Positions 1-9,714 of a stretch of DNA of 41,395 nt are shown here, one piece after another; position 1 is the first letter of the stretch; each line of letters opens with the position of its first letter. The notes beneath the pieces were generated by a model, which was not told the DNA's origin, did no database searches, and worked only from the letters and a program-made list of their open reading frames with translations. Origin of the DNA: Planococcus sp. ISL-110 (GTDB lineage Bacteria > Bacillota > Bacilli > Bacillales_A > Planococcaceae); the NCBI RefSeq assembly GCF_018613575.1, contig NZ_JAGGPX010000011.1, positions 1 to 41,395 on the forward strand. Reading direction: 5' to 3'. The position numbers and the translations under genes were made by a program.

Positions 1-36
1 AAGAAAAGCGGAAGCGCCCGACAGCAGAAGCTGACA
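1..36. repeat. Possible partial copy of an intergenic repeat
   Basis: The left edge begins with AAGAAAAGCGGAAGCGCCCG, which resembles the repeat head AGAAAAGCGCAAGC found three times between the rhodanese gene and hfq (32974-33233). Only the head is inside the window, so this may be the end of a longer element lying to the left. The assignment rests on about 20 similar bases. Confidence 0.35.
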
Positions 37-53
37 TATCAAACTTTTTAAAC

Positions 54-81
54 AAAAAAAGCCGCTTCTCTTGGAAGCGGC
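54..81 (-). terminator. Rho-independent terminator of the nar-nre operon
   Basis: A perfect 8-bp stem GCCGCTTC/GAAGCGGC (61-68 with 74-81, 5-nt loop) is followed on the minus strand by seven T residues (60-54). It lies just past the stop of the hemerythrin-like gene and probably ends the whole narGHJI-nreABC-hemerythrin transcription unit. Confidence 0.85.
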
Positions 82-90
82 TCAAACAAT

Positions 91-618
91 TCAGGTGATA
101 AGGGTATTCAGTTTTTTGTATAATTCATCTTGATCGACCGCTTTCATAGCTTTTTCAGCCATCGGAAACAATACGGTTTCCTCTTTCATGAAATGGACCG
201 TCAAGACTTCAAATGCTTCTGCCGCATCCTGAGCGACTGCCTTCATCTGTTCTAATGTCAATAAGTCGATATTATCACGGGTATGATGAAAAAAATGCCC
301 GATATATGCATCAATTTCCTGGTGCTCATCCTGTATGCCGACGAGTGGCCCCTGCTCGAACCCAATATAATTTCCAAGTGCCGGAAAAAAAAATTCTTCT
401 TCTTTATCGGTATGATTTTTGAAGGGCTCAATAAACTCAAAGAGCTTTTGGCGTAAAAGCTTCATGTTTTCTCGGCCAGCTTCCAAGCTCAGGGTTTCAT
501 CTTCAAAAAACAAGACAAGCGCATGCCATTCATTCATCAAGAACGTTAAATAAACATGCTCATTTTCCAATAGCCTCATACCGGGTTCCTTAAAACGAAG
601 CTCTGATTTTTCTGTCAT
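91..618 (-). CDS. Hemerythrin-like domain protein, last gene of the nar-nre operon
   Basis: Encodes about 175 aa. The protein has the four-helix hemerythrin pattern of iron ligands: His in LLENEHVYL, His and Glu in NHTDKEEEFFFP, His in DEHQEID, and His/Glu in VHFMKEETVLFP. Such proteins bind a non-haem di-iron centre and bind O2 or NO, or help repair Fe-S clusters under nitrosative stress (family knowledge from ScdA/YtfE-type proteins). The ATG at 618 lies 11 nt after GGGAG; a TTG one codon upstream is an alternative start. It follows nreC by 25 bp on the same strand, before the terminator, so it is probably co-transcribed with the nitrate respiration genes. A role in protecting against NO made during nitrate respiration is inference. 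Confidence 0.85.
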   Translation of the reverse strand: MTEKSELRFKEPGMRLLENEHVYLTFLMNEWHALVLFFEDETLSLEAGRENMKLLRQKLFEFIEPFKNHTDKEEEFFFPALGNYIGFEQGPLVGIQDEHQEIDAYIGHFFHHTRDNIDLLTLEQMKAVAQDAAEAFEVLTVHFMKEETVLFPMAEKAMKAVDQDELYKKLNTLIT

Positions 619-643
619 CAAAAGTTCAACTCCCAGCTATTCG

Positions 644-1291
644 TTAAAAATTTAATAGTTTTTTCTTTAGTACATATTCCACTAATTCAGGTCTGCTCTT
701 CAACTGGAGCTTTTCCATAATTTTCGCCTTATGCGCTTCCACTGTCTTCACAGAGATAAAAAGCTTTTGGGCAATTTCTTTATTGCCGTAACCTTTCGCA
801 ACCAACGGAAGAACTTCAATTTCCCGTTTGGACAATAATTCAAAAGGATCCGATTCTTTTACTTTATGATCTTTATTGACTAATTCACGAACCAATGAAG
901 TAGCCATTTTCGGATGTATATAGGTTCCGCCATTGTAGATGACCCGAATAGCCTGTAGCAGCTCTTCATCCGGAGCACTTTTCAGCATATAGCCTGAAGC
1001 ACCATTCTTCAAGACATGGAACAAATATTCTTCGTCATCATGCATAGTCAACACAAGAATTTTGGTTTCAGGAAAATCTTCTTTAATCTTCCCTGTCGCC
1101 ACTAATCCACTCTCTCCTGGCGGCATGCTTAAGTCCAGCAGCAATACATCCGGCTGATGCTTGGCTACCATTTGATAAGCTTCAATTCCGTCTGCGGCCA
1201 TGGCAATCACTTCCATATCCTCCTGAAAATTGAGGATCATCGAAAACCCGCTTCGCACAATCGCATGATCATCCGCTATGACTATCTTCAC
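644..1291 (-). CDS. nreC: Response regulator NreC (NarL/FixJ family)
   Basis: A 215-aa response regulator. The N-terminal receiver domain has the acidic pocket (D7, D8) and the phospho-acceptor aspartate D53 in LLLDLSMPP. The C-terminal LuxR-type helix-turn-helix starts at LSKREIEVL and includes the recognition segment [13 protein letters not shown]. In staphylococci NreC, phosphorylated by NreB without oxygen, activates nitrate and nitrite reductase operons by binding TAGGG-N4-CCCTA. Its ATG overlaps the nreB stop by 4 nt (ATGA), indicating translational coupling. Matches to the NreC operator lie upstream of narG and of the divergent hemerythrin operon (9450-9463, 9715-9728, 9737-9750), which supports the family assignment. 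Confidence 0.93.
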   Translation of the reverse strand: MKIVIADDHAIVRSGFSMILNFQEDMEVIAMAADGIEAYQMVAKHQPDVLLLDLSMPPGESGLVATGKIKEDFPETKILVLTMHDDEEYLFHVLKNGASGYMLKSAPDEELLQAIRVIYNGGTYIHPKMATSLVRELVNKDHKVKESDPFELLSKREIEVLPLVAKGYGNKEIAQKLFISVKTVEAHKAKIMEKLQLKSRPELVEYVLKKKLLNF

Positions 1292-2358
1292 TTTGCCACC
1301 TCCCGATTTTCGTCCAAAGGCACACGCAAATGCACGGTCGTTCCTTTGCCGATTTCAGAATTGATGGTTACATTGCCCAGCACCAATTCAGCCCGTTCGT
1401 TCATGCCATACAGCCCAAGCCCGGATCCTATAGGATTTTCTCCAGGGATAAATCCGATACCTTCATCCTTTACAATTAATTGCAGGGTGTTGCCATCTTC
1501 CAACAAATGGACTTGAACGGTTTCCACTTGTGCATATTTTATGGCGTTCAAAACAGCTTCCTGACAGATTCTATACAACACGGTTTCCACTTCGTTTTCA
1601 TAACGAGCACGTTTGACTGTTGATCTAAAATCAATGGTCAAGCCATAACTTTCCTCCACCCGCTTAAAATGGGAGCGAAAAGCCGCCTCTAGACCAAAAT
1701 CATCCAATGCCGAGGGACGCAGTTCGACAGACAGATTACGGATATCATCCATCAGCCGGATCAATGTTGCCGTACTTTCGCCGGTTTTTTTCAAGACTTC
1801 TTTGTCATCCGTCATGTATTTAAGGGCGCGCAAATCAACGACCGCACTTAATAGTTCTTGAGCGACGCTGTCATGCAATTCCCTTGAAATTCTTTTGCGT
1901 TCATTTTCCTGCGCTTTAATGATATTTTTCATCATCGTATTTTGCTGCAGTTTAGTCTGCGTTTCGAATTGAATCGACAGATCTCTTAAAATGAAAACCC
2001 TCGTGCCTTTTTCATCATCAATGACATGGAACGTGGCAGAATAGGGAACAAGGCCTTTCCCGACTGTTTCCAAAAACACCTGGAAAGAGGAGAAATTTCC
2101 ATGATTGGAACTGGTGAAGTAGCAGTCCCTGCATGTTGTCAAATCACTTTCGCTGGTATACCCTCTGCAAACATTGCATAAAGCATTTTCTGCCCCTTTT
2201 TTGAGTTGTTCCAATGCATATACATCCATTATATTTTCTGCCGCAGGATTCATTGAAATGGTCTTGCCTTCACTCGAAAAAAAGAAAATCGCCTCTGTGC
2301 TGTTTTCATACATTTGCAGCATCATATCAACTAATTGTTCTTTTTTGTCAGAAATCAA
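1288..2358 (-). CDS. nreB: Oxygen-sensing histidine kinase NreB
   Basis: A cytoplasmic sensor kinase of about 356 aa when read from the TTG at 2358, which overlaps the nreA stop as TTGA. A longer reading upstream only shadows nreA. The N-terminal PAS-like sensor contains four cysteines, C61-x2-C64-x11-C76-x2-C79, the pattern that holds the oxygen-labile [4Fe-4S] cluster of staphylococcal NreB. A HisKA_3-type dimerisation segment has the phospho-acceptor His162 in RISRELHDS, and the C-terminal HATPase has [15 protein letters not shown] and [11 protein letters not shown]. By family knowledge the cluster keeps the kinase active without oxygen and NreA modulates it with nitrate. It has no membrane segment, and it sits between its partners nreA and nreC. 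Confidence 0.93.
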   Translation of the reverse strand: MISDKKEQLVDMMLQMYENSTEAIFFFSSEGKTISMNPAAENIMDVYALEQLKKGAENALCNVCRGYTSESDLTTCRDCYFTSSNHGNFSSFQVFLETVGKGLVPYSATFHVIDDEKGTRVFILRDLSIQFETQTKLQQNTMMKNIIKAQENERKRISRELHDSVAQELLSAVVDLRALKYMTDDKEVLKKTGESTATLIRLMDDIRNLSVELRPSALDDFGLEAAFRSHFKRVEESYGLTIDFRSTVKRARYENEVETVLYRICQEAVLNAIKYAQVETVQVHLLEDGNTLQLIVKDEGIGFIPGENPIGSGLGLYGMNERAELVLGNVTINSEIGKGTTVHLRVPLDENREVAK

Positions 2359-2813
2359 TTCCGCATCATTTCCTTCCCATCCAGCGTGCCCATACCAGAT
2401 TTCGACATGCTGATCAGCATCTGCAATTTTTCCGGTGTCATCAGATGAGGTTCCCGAAAGCCTCCCAAAAGCACTCCGACCACTCTTCCGCCATGCCATA
2501 AAGGAGTAGCGCCTATACTCTTCAATTTCTCTAGCCTTAATATAGGATAATTAAATAAATCATCTCTTGCAGCAAATTCGCTTACATCTGAAACCAATAA
2601 AGGCTTGCCATTCTTAAAAACGCCTCCCGCAATTCCCTTGCCTGATTGCAGCACTACTTTTTTAATGCGCTCGCTTATATTGCCCGAAATATATTGCCAT
2701 TTTAATACATGCAGGTTTTCCGCTGGCTCGACTAGAGCAAGCGCAATAATATCACAACCAAGAGCTTCCCGGATTTTTTCAATCTGCAATTGGTATTCTT
2801 CTGTATAATCCAT
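2355..2813 (-). CDS. nreA: Nitrate receptor NreA (GAF domain)
   Basis: A small single-domain GAF protein of about 152 aa. The ATG at 2813 has AGGAG 8 nt upstream; a TTG six codons further upstream is less likely. GAF features include GKGIAGGVFKNGKPLLVSDV in the middle and a terminal helix. In Staphylococcus, NreA binds nitrate and restrains NreB when nitrate is absent. Assignment rests on the GAF fold, the matching size and its place immediately before nreB, with the stop overlapping the nreB TTG by 4 nt. It lies 38 bp downstream of narI, so reductase and sensor genes are probably one operon. GAF domains are widespread, but this context makes another role unlikely. Confidence 0.88.
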   Translation of the reverse strand: MDYTEEYQLQIEKIREALGCDIIALALVEPAENLHVLKWQYISGNISERIKKVVLQSGKGIAGGVFKNGKPLLVSDVSEFAARDDLFNYPILRLEKLKSIGATPLWHGGRVVGVLLGGFREPHLMTPEKLQMLISMSKSGMGTLDGKEMMRN

Positions 2814-2851
2814 ACTTTTGTCTCCTATCAAACTAAAAAGAAAGACCCTTT

Positions 2852-3541
2852 TTAATTTGTTGGTTTATGTCTTCTATACAGAATATAACTTCTGCCTACA
2901 TAATTCAACGGTACACTCCAAACATGCACAAGACGGGAGAATGGCCAGAAGGCGAATATTGCGAACCCTGTCAAAACATGGATTTTGAAAGATAGAGGTA
3001 CATTCGCCATGATTGCTGGGTTTGCCTTAAATAGAAATAAATCACGGAACCAAACTGAGACCGTCATCCGGTAATCAAAATCCGGTTGAACCACATTGGT
3101 CACCAATGTAGCGTACATTCCTATAAAAACAATAAACAAAAGAAGAGAGTTGACTGCCAGATCAGAAAAAGAGCTCAATTTGCGGACACTTGAGATGGAA
3201 AAGCGGCGGAATGTAAGAATGATCATGCCGATCAAAGTCATGAAACCGAAAATCCCGCCGATGTAGATAGCACCGATATGATACAAATGATCGTTGACGC
3301 CTACTGCATTCATCCAGGAGATTGGGATTACTAAACCTCCAATATGGCCGAAAATCACCGGAATGATTCCCAGATGAAACAATAAACTGCCGATCATTAG
3401 CTGTTTTTTTTCAATAAACTCACTGGATTTTGCCGTCCAATGAAACTTATCGACCCGGTATCGGTAAATATGTCCAAAAATGAATATTGCCATACATATA
3501 TAAGGGAAGACTACCCAGATAAATTTACTTACCGTTTCCAT
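2852..3541 (-). CDS. narI: Respiratory nitrate reductase gamma subunit NarI
   Basis: The cytochrome b membrane anchor of nitrate reductase, 229 aa from the ATG at 3541, which has AGGAGG 9 nt upstream. It passes electrons from menaquinol to NarH. Five hydrophobic segments are visible. Histidines in IFGHIYRY, LFHLGIIPVIFGHIGG and in the last segment (KIHVLTGF, RLVHVWSVP) fit the ligands of the two b-type haems. The start lies inside the 3' end of narJ (17-nt overlap), the usual arrangement in narGHJI. It ends 38 bp before nreA. Confidence 0.95.
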   Translation of the reverse strand: METVSKFIWVVFPYICMAIFIFGHIYRYRVDKFHWTAKSSEFIEKKQLMIGSLLFHLGIIPVIFGHIGGLVIPISWMNAVGVNDHLYHIGAIYIGGIFGFMTLIGMIILTFRRFSISSVRKLSSFSDLAVNSLLLFIVFIGMYATLVTNVVQPDFDYRMTVSVWFRDLFLFKANPAIMANVPLSFKIHVLTGFAIFAFWPFSRLVHVWSVPLNYVGRSYILYRRHKPTN

Positions 3542-4103
3542 CGACAGGCGCCTCCTGTTCAATACAGACTTTAAACGTTTCACGTAATCCTTTTACGAGA
3601 TGGAAGTACGGACTATTTTTTTTCTCTAAAGATTTCAGCAAATGATAGGTTCCATCCTCCAGCACAGCAATCAGCATCTGGAAACTCTGAGGTCCCCGGG
3701 GATCCCCCAGCCACTCAGCTGCATAAAGAAACTCGCAGATTAGTGGCAAAAAATCAGACAATTCGGTATCCGGCATTTCAAGGCCGAACATTTCATATGA
3801 CACCTTCAGCTTAGCAAGCATCTGGCCCCGTTCCTTGGCATCCTCAAACTTGAAGTACGTCATGAACAGTGTGCTGTCTTTATCAAAATCAAAAATCTCG
3901 GTATACATTTCCTGTATTTGATCCAAACTCAATTCATGCATTTGTTCCCAATACCGCTGAACATGCTCATATGCCGGATGATCCTCGTCAAATGATTCCT
4001 CAATCAGCGAGGGATGAAAATCCAGCTTTTGCGGATAGGTCAGGTGATGGGCAAAAAAACCGAATGACAGCTTATAACGATATAATTTTTCTAAATTAAT
4101 CAC
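3525..4103 (-). CDS. narJ: Nitrate reductase assembly chaperone NarJ
   Basis: A cytoplasmic, acidic, all-helical chaperone of 192 aa that binds apo-NarG and assists molybdenum cofactor insertion. It is not part of the final enzyme. The start is taken as GTG at 4103 (MINLEKLYRYKLSFGF), preceded by GGAGG at 8 nt and overlapping the end of narH by 8 nt. The longer upstream reading only shadows narH. Family features are the N-terminal LSFGFFAHHLTYP stretch and the central LPLICEFL segment. It lies between narH and narI, as in other narGHJI operons. Confidence 0.93.
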   Translation of the reverse strand: MINLEKLYRYKLSFGFFAHHLTYPQKLDFHPSLIEESFDEDHPAYEHVQRYWEQMHELSLDQIQEMYTEIFDFDKDSTLFMTYFKFEDAKERGQMLAKLKVSYEMFGLEMPDTELSDFLPLICEFLYAAEWLGDPRGPQSFQMLIAVLEDGTYHLLKSLEKKNSPYFHLVKGLRETFKVCIEQEAPVDGNGK

Positions 4104-5682
4104 GCCATATACCTCCGTAGAAGTTTTCTTCATAGATTTCTTTGCCTGTTTTCGTAGCTGTTCCTGTTGGACTTGGTGTCGCAGGGCCACAACTGTCACA
4201 GGATCCACCGGAGTCGGTTCCCCATCCTCCCATACCTTCTGTATCAAAGCCTTCCATTCCTTGCGCACGGTACGGATTGACCCGCCCTTCACGATGCGTG
4301 CTTGGAATAACAAAACGATCTTCGTATTTGGCTATCGCCAAAAGCCGGTACATTTGTTCTGTCTGATGGGCTGTCATGCCAATTCGTTCCAGGCGGCTTT
4401 CATCGAATTCTTTGCCAGTGGTCTTAGCACGCATGAAAGAACGCATCATTGCCATACGCTGCAGCGACTTCTTGACTGTTTCCGTATCACCAGCAGTCAG
4501 CATATTTGCCAAATACTGTATCGGTGTCCGCATTTCTTCGATAGCCGGGAAAATCATATCCGGATTCTTAATGGAATCTTTGCCTTCGAAATAGTTCATG
4601 ATTGGACTAAGCGGTGGCACATACCAAACCATCGGCAAAGTGCGGTATTCCGGATGGAGTGGGAAAGCAAGTTGATGCTCAATCGCCAGCTTGTAGACAG
4701 GCGAATTCTGTGCCGCTTCTATCCAGTCCTCTGATATTCCGTCTTTTCGTGCTATTGCGATCATCTCAGGATCAAATGGGTCGATGAATAAATCACATTG
4801 CGCTTTGTATAAATCTTTTTCATCCGGTGTAGAAGCCACTTCCAGAACACGGTCTGCATCATATAGAAGCACTCCTAAATAACGGATGCGGCCCGTACAG
4901 GTTTCCGAGCATACCGTCGGCAGTCCCGCTTCGATCCGTGGGAAGCAGAATGTGCATTTCTCTGCTTTATTGGTCTGCCAGTTAAAGTAAACTTTTTTGT
5001 AAGGACAGCCTGTCATGCAATAGCGCCAGCCTCGGCAAGCTTCCTGATCGACCAGGACGATGCCGTCTTCTTCACGTTTGTAGATAGCTCCGGAAGGACA
5101 TGATGCTACACAGCTTGGATTCAGGCAGTGTTCGCAGAGCCTTGGCAAATAAACCATAAAAGCCTTATCGAAATTGAACTTGATTTCCTCTTCGATTTTT
5201 TGGATATTTGGATCCAGCGGACCCGTAATATGGGCTCCAGCTAAATCATCTTCCCAGTTCGGACCCCATTCGAGGTCCATCTTTTTCCCAGTGATGACCG
5301 AGTGTGCACGCGCAACCGGCGAGTGTTCCAATTCATCGGCGTTGGTCAAGTGCTCGTAGTTATATGTCCAAGGTTCGTAATAATCCTTCATTTCCGGCAT
5401 ATCCGGATTATAAAAGATTTTCCCCAATGCGACTTTTGATAATTTATTGCCTGACTTCAATTCCAGTTTCCCTTTGCGGAGCTGCCAGCCGCCTTTATAA
5501 AGTTCCTGGTCTTCCCAGCGCTTCGGATACCCGATGCCTGGTTTAGTCTCAACGTTGTTGAACCACATATACTCTGCACCTTTACGGTTGGTCCAAGTGG
5601 TCTTACACGTGACACTGCAGGTATGGCATCCGATACATTTATCCAGATTCATTACCATTGCTACTTGTGCTTTAATCTTCAA
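4096..5682 (-). CDS. narH: Nitrate reductase beta subunit NarH
   Basis: The iron-sulfur electron-transfer subunit, about 528 aa from the TTG at 5682 (AAGGAGG 9 nt upstream, then MKIKAQVAMVMNLDKC). Four cysteine groups are visible: CIGCHTCSVTC near residue 20, CEHCLNPSCVASCP, CRGWRYCMTGCP and CTFCFPRIEAGLPTVCSETC. The Trp in CRGWRYC replaces a cysteine, the hallmark of the [3Fe-4S] cluster among three [4Fe-4S] clusters. After the conserved core the protein has a Gly/Ser/Thr-rich tail with a CDSC pair and ends in YGGIWRD; the B. subtilis protein, as I recall it, is about 40 residues shorter. It overlaps narG by 11 nt. Confidence 0.95.
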   Translation of the reverse strand: MKIKAQVAMVMNLDKCIGCHTCSVTCKTTWTNRKGAEYMWFNNVETKPGIGYPKRWEDQELYKGGWQLRKGKLELKSGNKLSKVALGKIFYNPDMPEMKDYYEPWTYNYEHLTNADELEHSPVARAHSVITGKKMDLEWGPNWEDDLAGAHITGPLDPNIQKIEEEIKFNFDKAFMVYLPRLCEHCLNPSCVASCPSGAIYKREEDGIVLVDQEACRGWRYCMTGCPYKKVYFNWQTNKAEKCTFCFPRIEAGLPTVCSETCTGRIRYLGVLLYDADRVLEVASTPDEKDLYKAQCDLFIDPFDPEMIAIARKDGISEDWIEAAQNSPVYKLAIEHQLAFPLHPEYRTLPMVWYVPPLSPIMNYFEGKDSIKNPDMIFPAIEEMRTPIQYLANMLTAGDTETVKKSLQRMAMMRSFMRAKTTGKEFDESRLERIGMTAHQTEQMYRLLAIAKYEDRFVIPSTHREGRVNPYRAQGMEGFDTEGMGGWGTDSGGSCDSCGPATPSPTGTATKTGKEIYEENFYGGIWRD

Positions 5683-8600
5683 GCCAGTCAACCTCCTTAA
5701 TTTTCCGAACTGCTACGTATTCATCACGCTGATTGCCGATGGGTCCATAGTAGTTGAAGCCATAGCTGAGCTGAGCATATCCGCCGACCATTTGAGTCGG
5801 TTTCATGTGGATGCGGGTCGGCGCATTATGGCTGCCGCCGCGGGTATCCGTAATTTCAGAACCCGGCACCTGAATGTGTTTATCCTGGGCATGATACATG
5901 AACATCGTGCCTCTTGGCATCCGGTGGCTTACGACCGCGCGTGCTGTGACAACGCCGTTTCGGTTATAAACTTCGAGCCATGCATTATCGTCGATATCGT
6001 GCGCTTTTGCGTCTTCGTTGTTGATCCAGACAGTCGGACCTCCACGGAATAAAGTCAGCATGTGCTGATTATCCTGATAAGTGGAATGGATATTCCATTT
6101 GCCGTGAGGCGTCAAATAACGAAGCACAAGCGAATCTACGCCTCCTTTTATCTTCTTATCATTCTTGCCGAAAACCATCGGTGGCAATGTCGGTTTATAG
6201 ACCGGCAAAGCTTCACCGAACTGTTGGAAAATTTCATGGTCGATATAGAAATGCTGTCTGCCTGTCAATGTCCGGAATGGCACTAAACGCTCTATATTCG
6301 TTGTGAATGGAGAGTAACGTCGTCCCATTTTATTGGATCCACTGAACACTGGCGTTGGGATGACTTCACGTGGTTGGACAGTGATGCTTTGGAAAGCGAT
6401 TTTTTCTGCTGCGCGATCTGCAGAAATATCCTTCAGTTGGACGCCTGTGTCTTTTTCTGCTTCAATATATGCTTTTTGTGAAACCCGGCCGTTTGTTGCT
6501 GACGAGAGATTCAGCATAGCATCCGCCACTTGTCGGGCCGTCTGGATTTTCGGCAAACCGTTCTTGATGGTTTCATCAAAGAAAGTGCCGTTTATGTGCT
6601 TCAATTCCTCATACTCTTCCGCTACTGAGAAGCTGACGCCGTGCGCACCGGTTTTACCGACTGCTAAATTCGGTCCCAAGGTAATGTATTTATCATGGAT
6701 TTTGGTGTAATCCCGCTCAACAATACTGAAATTCGGCATTGTCTTGCCAGGGATCGCTTCAATTTCCCCTTTAGTCCAATCCTTGACGACACCCATCGGC
6801 TGCGAAATTTCGCTTTTCGTGTCATGTGCAAGAGGTGTAATGACTACATCTTTATAGACTCCAGGCAAATGCGTTTTCGCCATCTCTGAGAATCTTTCAG
6901 CCAATTTAGCGTAGATGTCCCAATCAGAACGGGATTCCCAAAGCGGGTTGACCGCCGGATTAAACGGATGGACAAAAGGATGCATATCAGTTGAAGACAG
7001 ATCGGTCTTTTCATACCAAGTCGCTGCCGGCAAGACGATATCCGCGTATAGAGGAGTCGAAGTCATACGGAAGTCAAGTGCAACCATAAGGTCCAGCTTG
7101 CCTTCGACGTCTTCCCGCCAAACGATTTCTTCCGGTTTTTCATCGACGTTCGGTTCAGCCAACAAGCCATCCTTAGCGCCTAACAAATGCTTCATGAAAT
7201 ATTCCTGGCCTTTAGCAGAACTTGAAATCAAGTTAGAGCGCCAGATAAACAAGGTTCTTGGGAAGTTTTCAGGTGCACCTGGATCTTCCACCGCAAATTT
7301 TGTCTTACGGGAAATAACCTCTTCCACTGCGTGATCAATAATCTCTTTATTGGTCTTTGCGCCTTTTTCTGCAGCTTCTTCTGCAAACAGCAGGCTGTTT
7401 TTATTGAATTGTGGATAAGAAGGAAGCCAGCCCAATCGTGCTGCCAACACATTATAGTCAGCCGGGTGCTGATAGGCGACATCTTCTGCCAGAGGTGACG
7501 TCAATGCATCTATGCCACTTTCCTCATATCTCCATTGCTCAGTTGCAAAATAGAAGAAGGAAGTTGCATTCTGCAGTCTTGCAGGGCCTTGCCAATCTTT
7601 AGCAAAAGCGACAGTTGACCAGCCTTCGATCGGACGGCATTTTTCCTGTCCGACGTAATGGGCCCATCCACCGCCGTTGACACCTTGTGAAGCTGTCAGG
7701 ATGACCAGGTTCAAGATGGTACGGTAGATCGTATCACTATTAAACCAGTGGTTGATGCCGGCGCCCATGATGATCATCGAGCGTCCTTCTGTATCAATCG
7801 AGTTTTGTGCAAATTCACGCGCAATCTGAACGACGATCGATGCTTTGACAGATGTCACTTTTTCCTGCCATGCAGGGGTATAAAATGAAGTTTCATCGTC
7901 GTAGCCTTTTGCGTTATATTCACTTTCTGTACGAATAATTCCGTATTGGCTCATCATCAGATCGTATACAGTTGCAGCATAGCGTTCTGTGCCATCTGCC
8001 AATACCACTTTTCTTGCAGGAATCACACGCTTAAAGACGCCATTTCCCTGGTTATCGAAATAAGGAAAGACAATTTCTTTCCATTCTTCATCATGGTCAA
8101 CGACACTCATTGCAGGTTCCACTTTGGAGCCATCTTCATTTTCAAGAATTAGGTTCCATTTTTTATCTTCTTCCCAGCGCTGCCCCATCGTGCCGTTCGG
8201 GACCATCAATTTATCTGCTGCTTCGTCAAAAATGACCGGCTTCCACTCTGCATGTTCTGAAGTGTCGCCTAAATCGCTGGCGCGCAGGAATCGACCGCCT
8301 TTTAATGTATCTTCGTGCGGATCCAAAAGAATCATGAATGGCATATCCGTAAATTGTTTCGCATAATTGATGAACATCGGTTCTTGTCGTTTTTGGTAGA
8401 ACTCATCTAAAATGACGTGTGTCATGGCTTGTGCCAATGCAGCATCTGTTCCAGGATGAGGAGCCAGCCAGTTATCGGCAAATTTCACGTTTTCTGCGTA
8501 GTCAGGAGCTACAGATACCACTTTTGTCCCTTTATAGCGGACTTCTGTCATGAAATGTGCATCAGGCGTACGGGTCATTGGAACATTCGAGCCCCACATC

Positions 8601-9346
8601 ATCAAATACCCGGCGTTATACCAATCTGAAGATTCCGGTACGTCTGTCTGCTCGCCCCAAATCTGTGGAGAAGCAGGAGGAAGATCGGCGTACCAGTCAT
8701 AAAAACTCAACATCTGTCCACCAAGAAGCGAGATGAAACGTGCTCCTGAAGCGTAGCTGACCATCGACATCGCAGGAATTGGCGTAAAGCCAGCCACGCG
8801 GTCCGGACCGTATTTCTGGATGGTATAGATCAATTGTGCTGCGATCAATTCCAAAGCATCTTCCCAGTTGACACGGATATGGCCACCTTTTCCGCGGGCC
8901 GATTTATAGAACATCGCTTTCTCAGGATCTTCTACAATACTTGCCCAAGCATCCACCGGATTCGCATGGCTGGCACGCGCTGCTTTCCAGAGACGCCACA
9001 GTTTGCCGCGCATATAAGGATATTTCACACGCAGCGGACTGTATTCATACCAGGAGAATGTGGCTCCCCTCGGACAGCCACGCGGTTCAAATTCCGGCAT
9101 ATCGGGGCCGCAGGAAGGGTAATCAATTTGCTGATTTTCCCAAGTGATGATTCCGTTCTTCACAAAGACTTTCCAGCTGCATGATCCTGTACAGTTTACT
9201 CCGTGCGTAGTGCGGACTACTTTATCATGTGACCATCTTTGGCGGTACATGTTTTCCCAGTCCCGACTTTTTTCTTCGAGGATAGACCAACTGCCCGAAT
9301 AACTCTCGACTGGTTTAAAGAAATTCAATCCAAATTTTTTCTTCAT
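5672..9346 (-). CDS. narG: Nitrate reductase alpha (catalytic) subunit NarG
   Basis: The molybdopterin catalytic subunit, about 1224 aa from the ATG at 9346 (MKKKFGLNFF; AAGGAG 12 nt upstream). It reduces nitrate to nitrite at the Mo-bis-MGD centre on the cytoplasmic face of the membrane. The N-terminal [4Fe-4S] ligands are the His/Cys set H48, C52, C56 and C91 (HGVNCTGSC and RGCPRG). The aspartate in YDWYADLPPASPQIWGEQ corresponds to the Mo ligand of the NarG class and separates it from Cys-ligated periplasmic enzymes. No twin-arginine signal is seen, as expected for NarG. First gene of narGHJI; the preceding region carries the proposed NreC operators. Confidence 0.97.
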   Translation of the reverse strand: MKKKFGLNFFKPVESYSGSWSILEEKSRDWENMYRQRWSHDKVVRTTHGVNCTGSCSWKVFVKNGIITWENQQIDYPSCGPDMPEFEPRGCPRGATFSWYEYSPLRVKYPYMRGKLWRLWKAARASHANPVDAWASIVEDPEKAMFYKSARGKGGHIRVNWEDALELIAAQLIYTIQKYGPDRVAGFTPIPAMSMVSYASGARFISLLGGQMLSFYDWYADLPPASPQIWGEQTDVPESSDWYNAGYLMMWGSNVPMTRTPDAHFMTEVRYKGTKVVSVAPDYAENVKFADNWLAPHPGTDAALAQAMTHVILDEFYQKRQEPMFINYAKQFTDMPFMILLDPHEDTLKGGRFLRASDLGDTSEHAEWKPVIFDEAADKLMVPNGTMGQRWEEDKKWNLILENEDGSKVEPAMSVVDHDEEWKEIVFPYFDNQGNGVFKRVIPARKVVLADGTERYAATVYDLMMSQYGIIRTESEYNAKGYDDETSFYTPAWQEKVTSVKASIVVQIAREFAQNSIDTEGRSMIIMGAGINHWFNSDTIYRTILNLVILTASQGVNGGGWAHYVGQEKCRPIEGWSTVAFAKDWQGPARLQNATSFFYFATEQWRYEESGIDALTSPLAEDVAYQHPADYNVLAARLGWLPSYPQFNKNSLLFAEEAAEKGAKTNKEIIDHAVEEVISRKTKFAVEDPGAPENFPRTLFIWRSNLISSSAKGQEYFMKHLLGAKDGLLAEPNVDEKPEEIVWREDVEGKLDLMVALDFRMTSTPLYADIVLPAATWYEKTDLSSTDMHPFVHPFNPAVNPLWESRSDWDIYAKLAERFSEMAKTHLPGVYKDVVITPLAHDTKSEISQPMGVVKDWTKGEIEAIPGKTMPNFSIVERDYTKIHDKYITLGPNLAVGKTGAHGVSFSVAEEYEELKHINGTFFDETIKNGLPKIQTARQVADAMLNLSSATNGRVSQKAYIEAEKDTGVQLKDISADRAAEKIAFQSITVQPREVIPTPVFSGSNKMGRRYSPFTTNIERLVPFRTLTGRQHFYIDHEIFQQFGEALPVYKPTLPPMVFGKNDKKIKGGVDSLVLRYLTPHGKWNIHSTYQDNQHMLTLFRGGPTVWINNEDAKAHDIDDNAWLEVYNRNGVVTARAVVSHRMPRGTMFMYHAQDKHIQVPGSEITDTRGGSHNAPTRIHMKPTQMVGGYAQLSYGFNYYGPIGNQRDEYVAVRKIKEVDWLED

Positions 9347-9449
9347 CGCGTATACCCACTCCTTCTCATGAATGAAAAACATTGAAGGGAATCAATTACA
9401 AATTCATTCGTATAGCCTTATTATGTTAGCCACCTATAGAAGTTCCCAT

Positions 9450-9463
9450 TAGGGAATGTCCTA
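9450..9463. promoter_or_regulatory. Putative NreC operator, narG side
   Basis: TAGGG-AATG-TCCTA matches 9 of 10 defined positions of the staphylococcal NreC consensus TAGGG-N4-CCCTA. Its centre is about 34 bp upstream of a CATAAT -10 candidate (9425-9420, minus strand), close to the position expected for a class II activator. A weaker match AGTGG-AATT-CCCTT (9471-9484) follows 21 bp away, on the same helix face. Confidence 0.65.
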
Positions 9464-9714
9464 TAGAACCAGTGGAATTCCCTTGTTCATTGAAAATCTA
9501 AAATTTTGTCCGTCAGACAATGTCCTCATTAACTCATTATTATAGGGATTCGGATACACCGTTCCATGCAATATGCCGTCTTTTTGCTCGGCAGATGCTA
9601 AGAGACAGTAATTTCCACCAGCCTGTAAGCTTGCAGTGATTAAAAATCCCACAAGGAATTGTCGATTTCCACATCCTTCTCTACTACATTGAATTCCCTT
9701 ACTCCTCAGCGAAT

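Noticed and set aside
2355..2499. N-terminal extension of NreB upstream of 2358
   Set aside because: The extension lies entirely within nreA in another frame, and the TTG overlapping the nreA stop gives the normal NreB start.
5534..9184. Many plus-strand open frames opposite narG and narH
   Set aside because: They are shadows of the reductase genes, with no ribosome sites and no protein features.
9461..9652. A 63-codon minus-strand reading in the narG upstream region
   Set aside because: It begins at GTG without a clear ribosome site, matches no family I know, and overlaps the proposed operators and promoter; it is best seen as chance.
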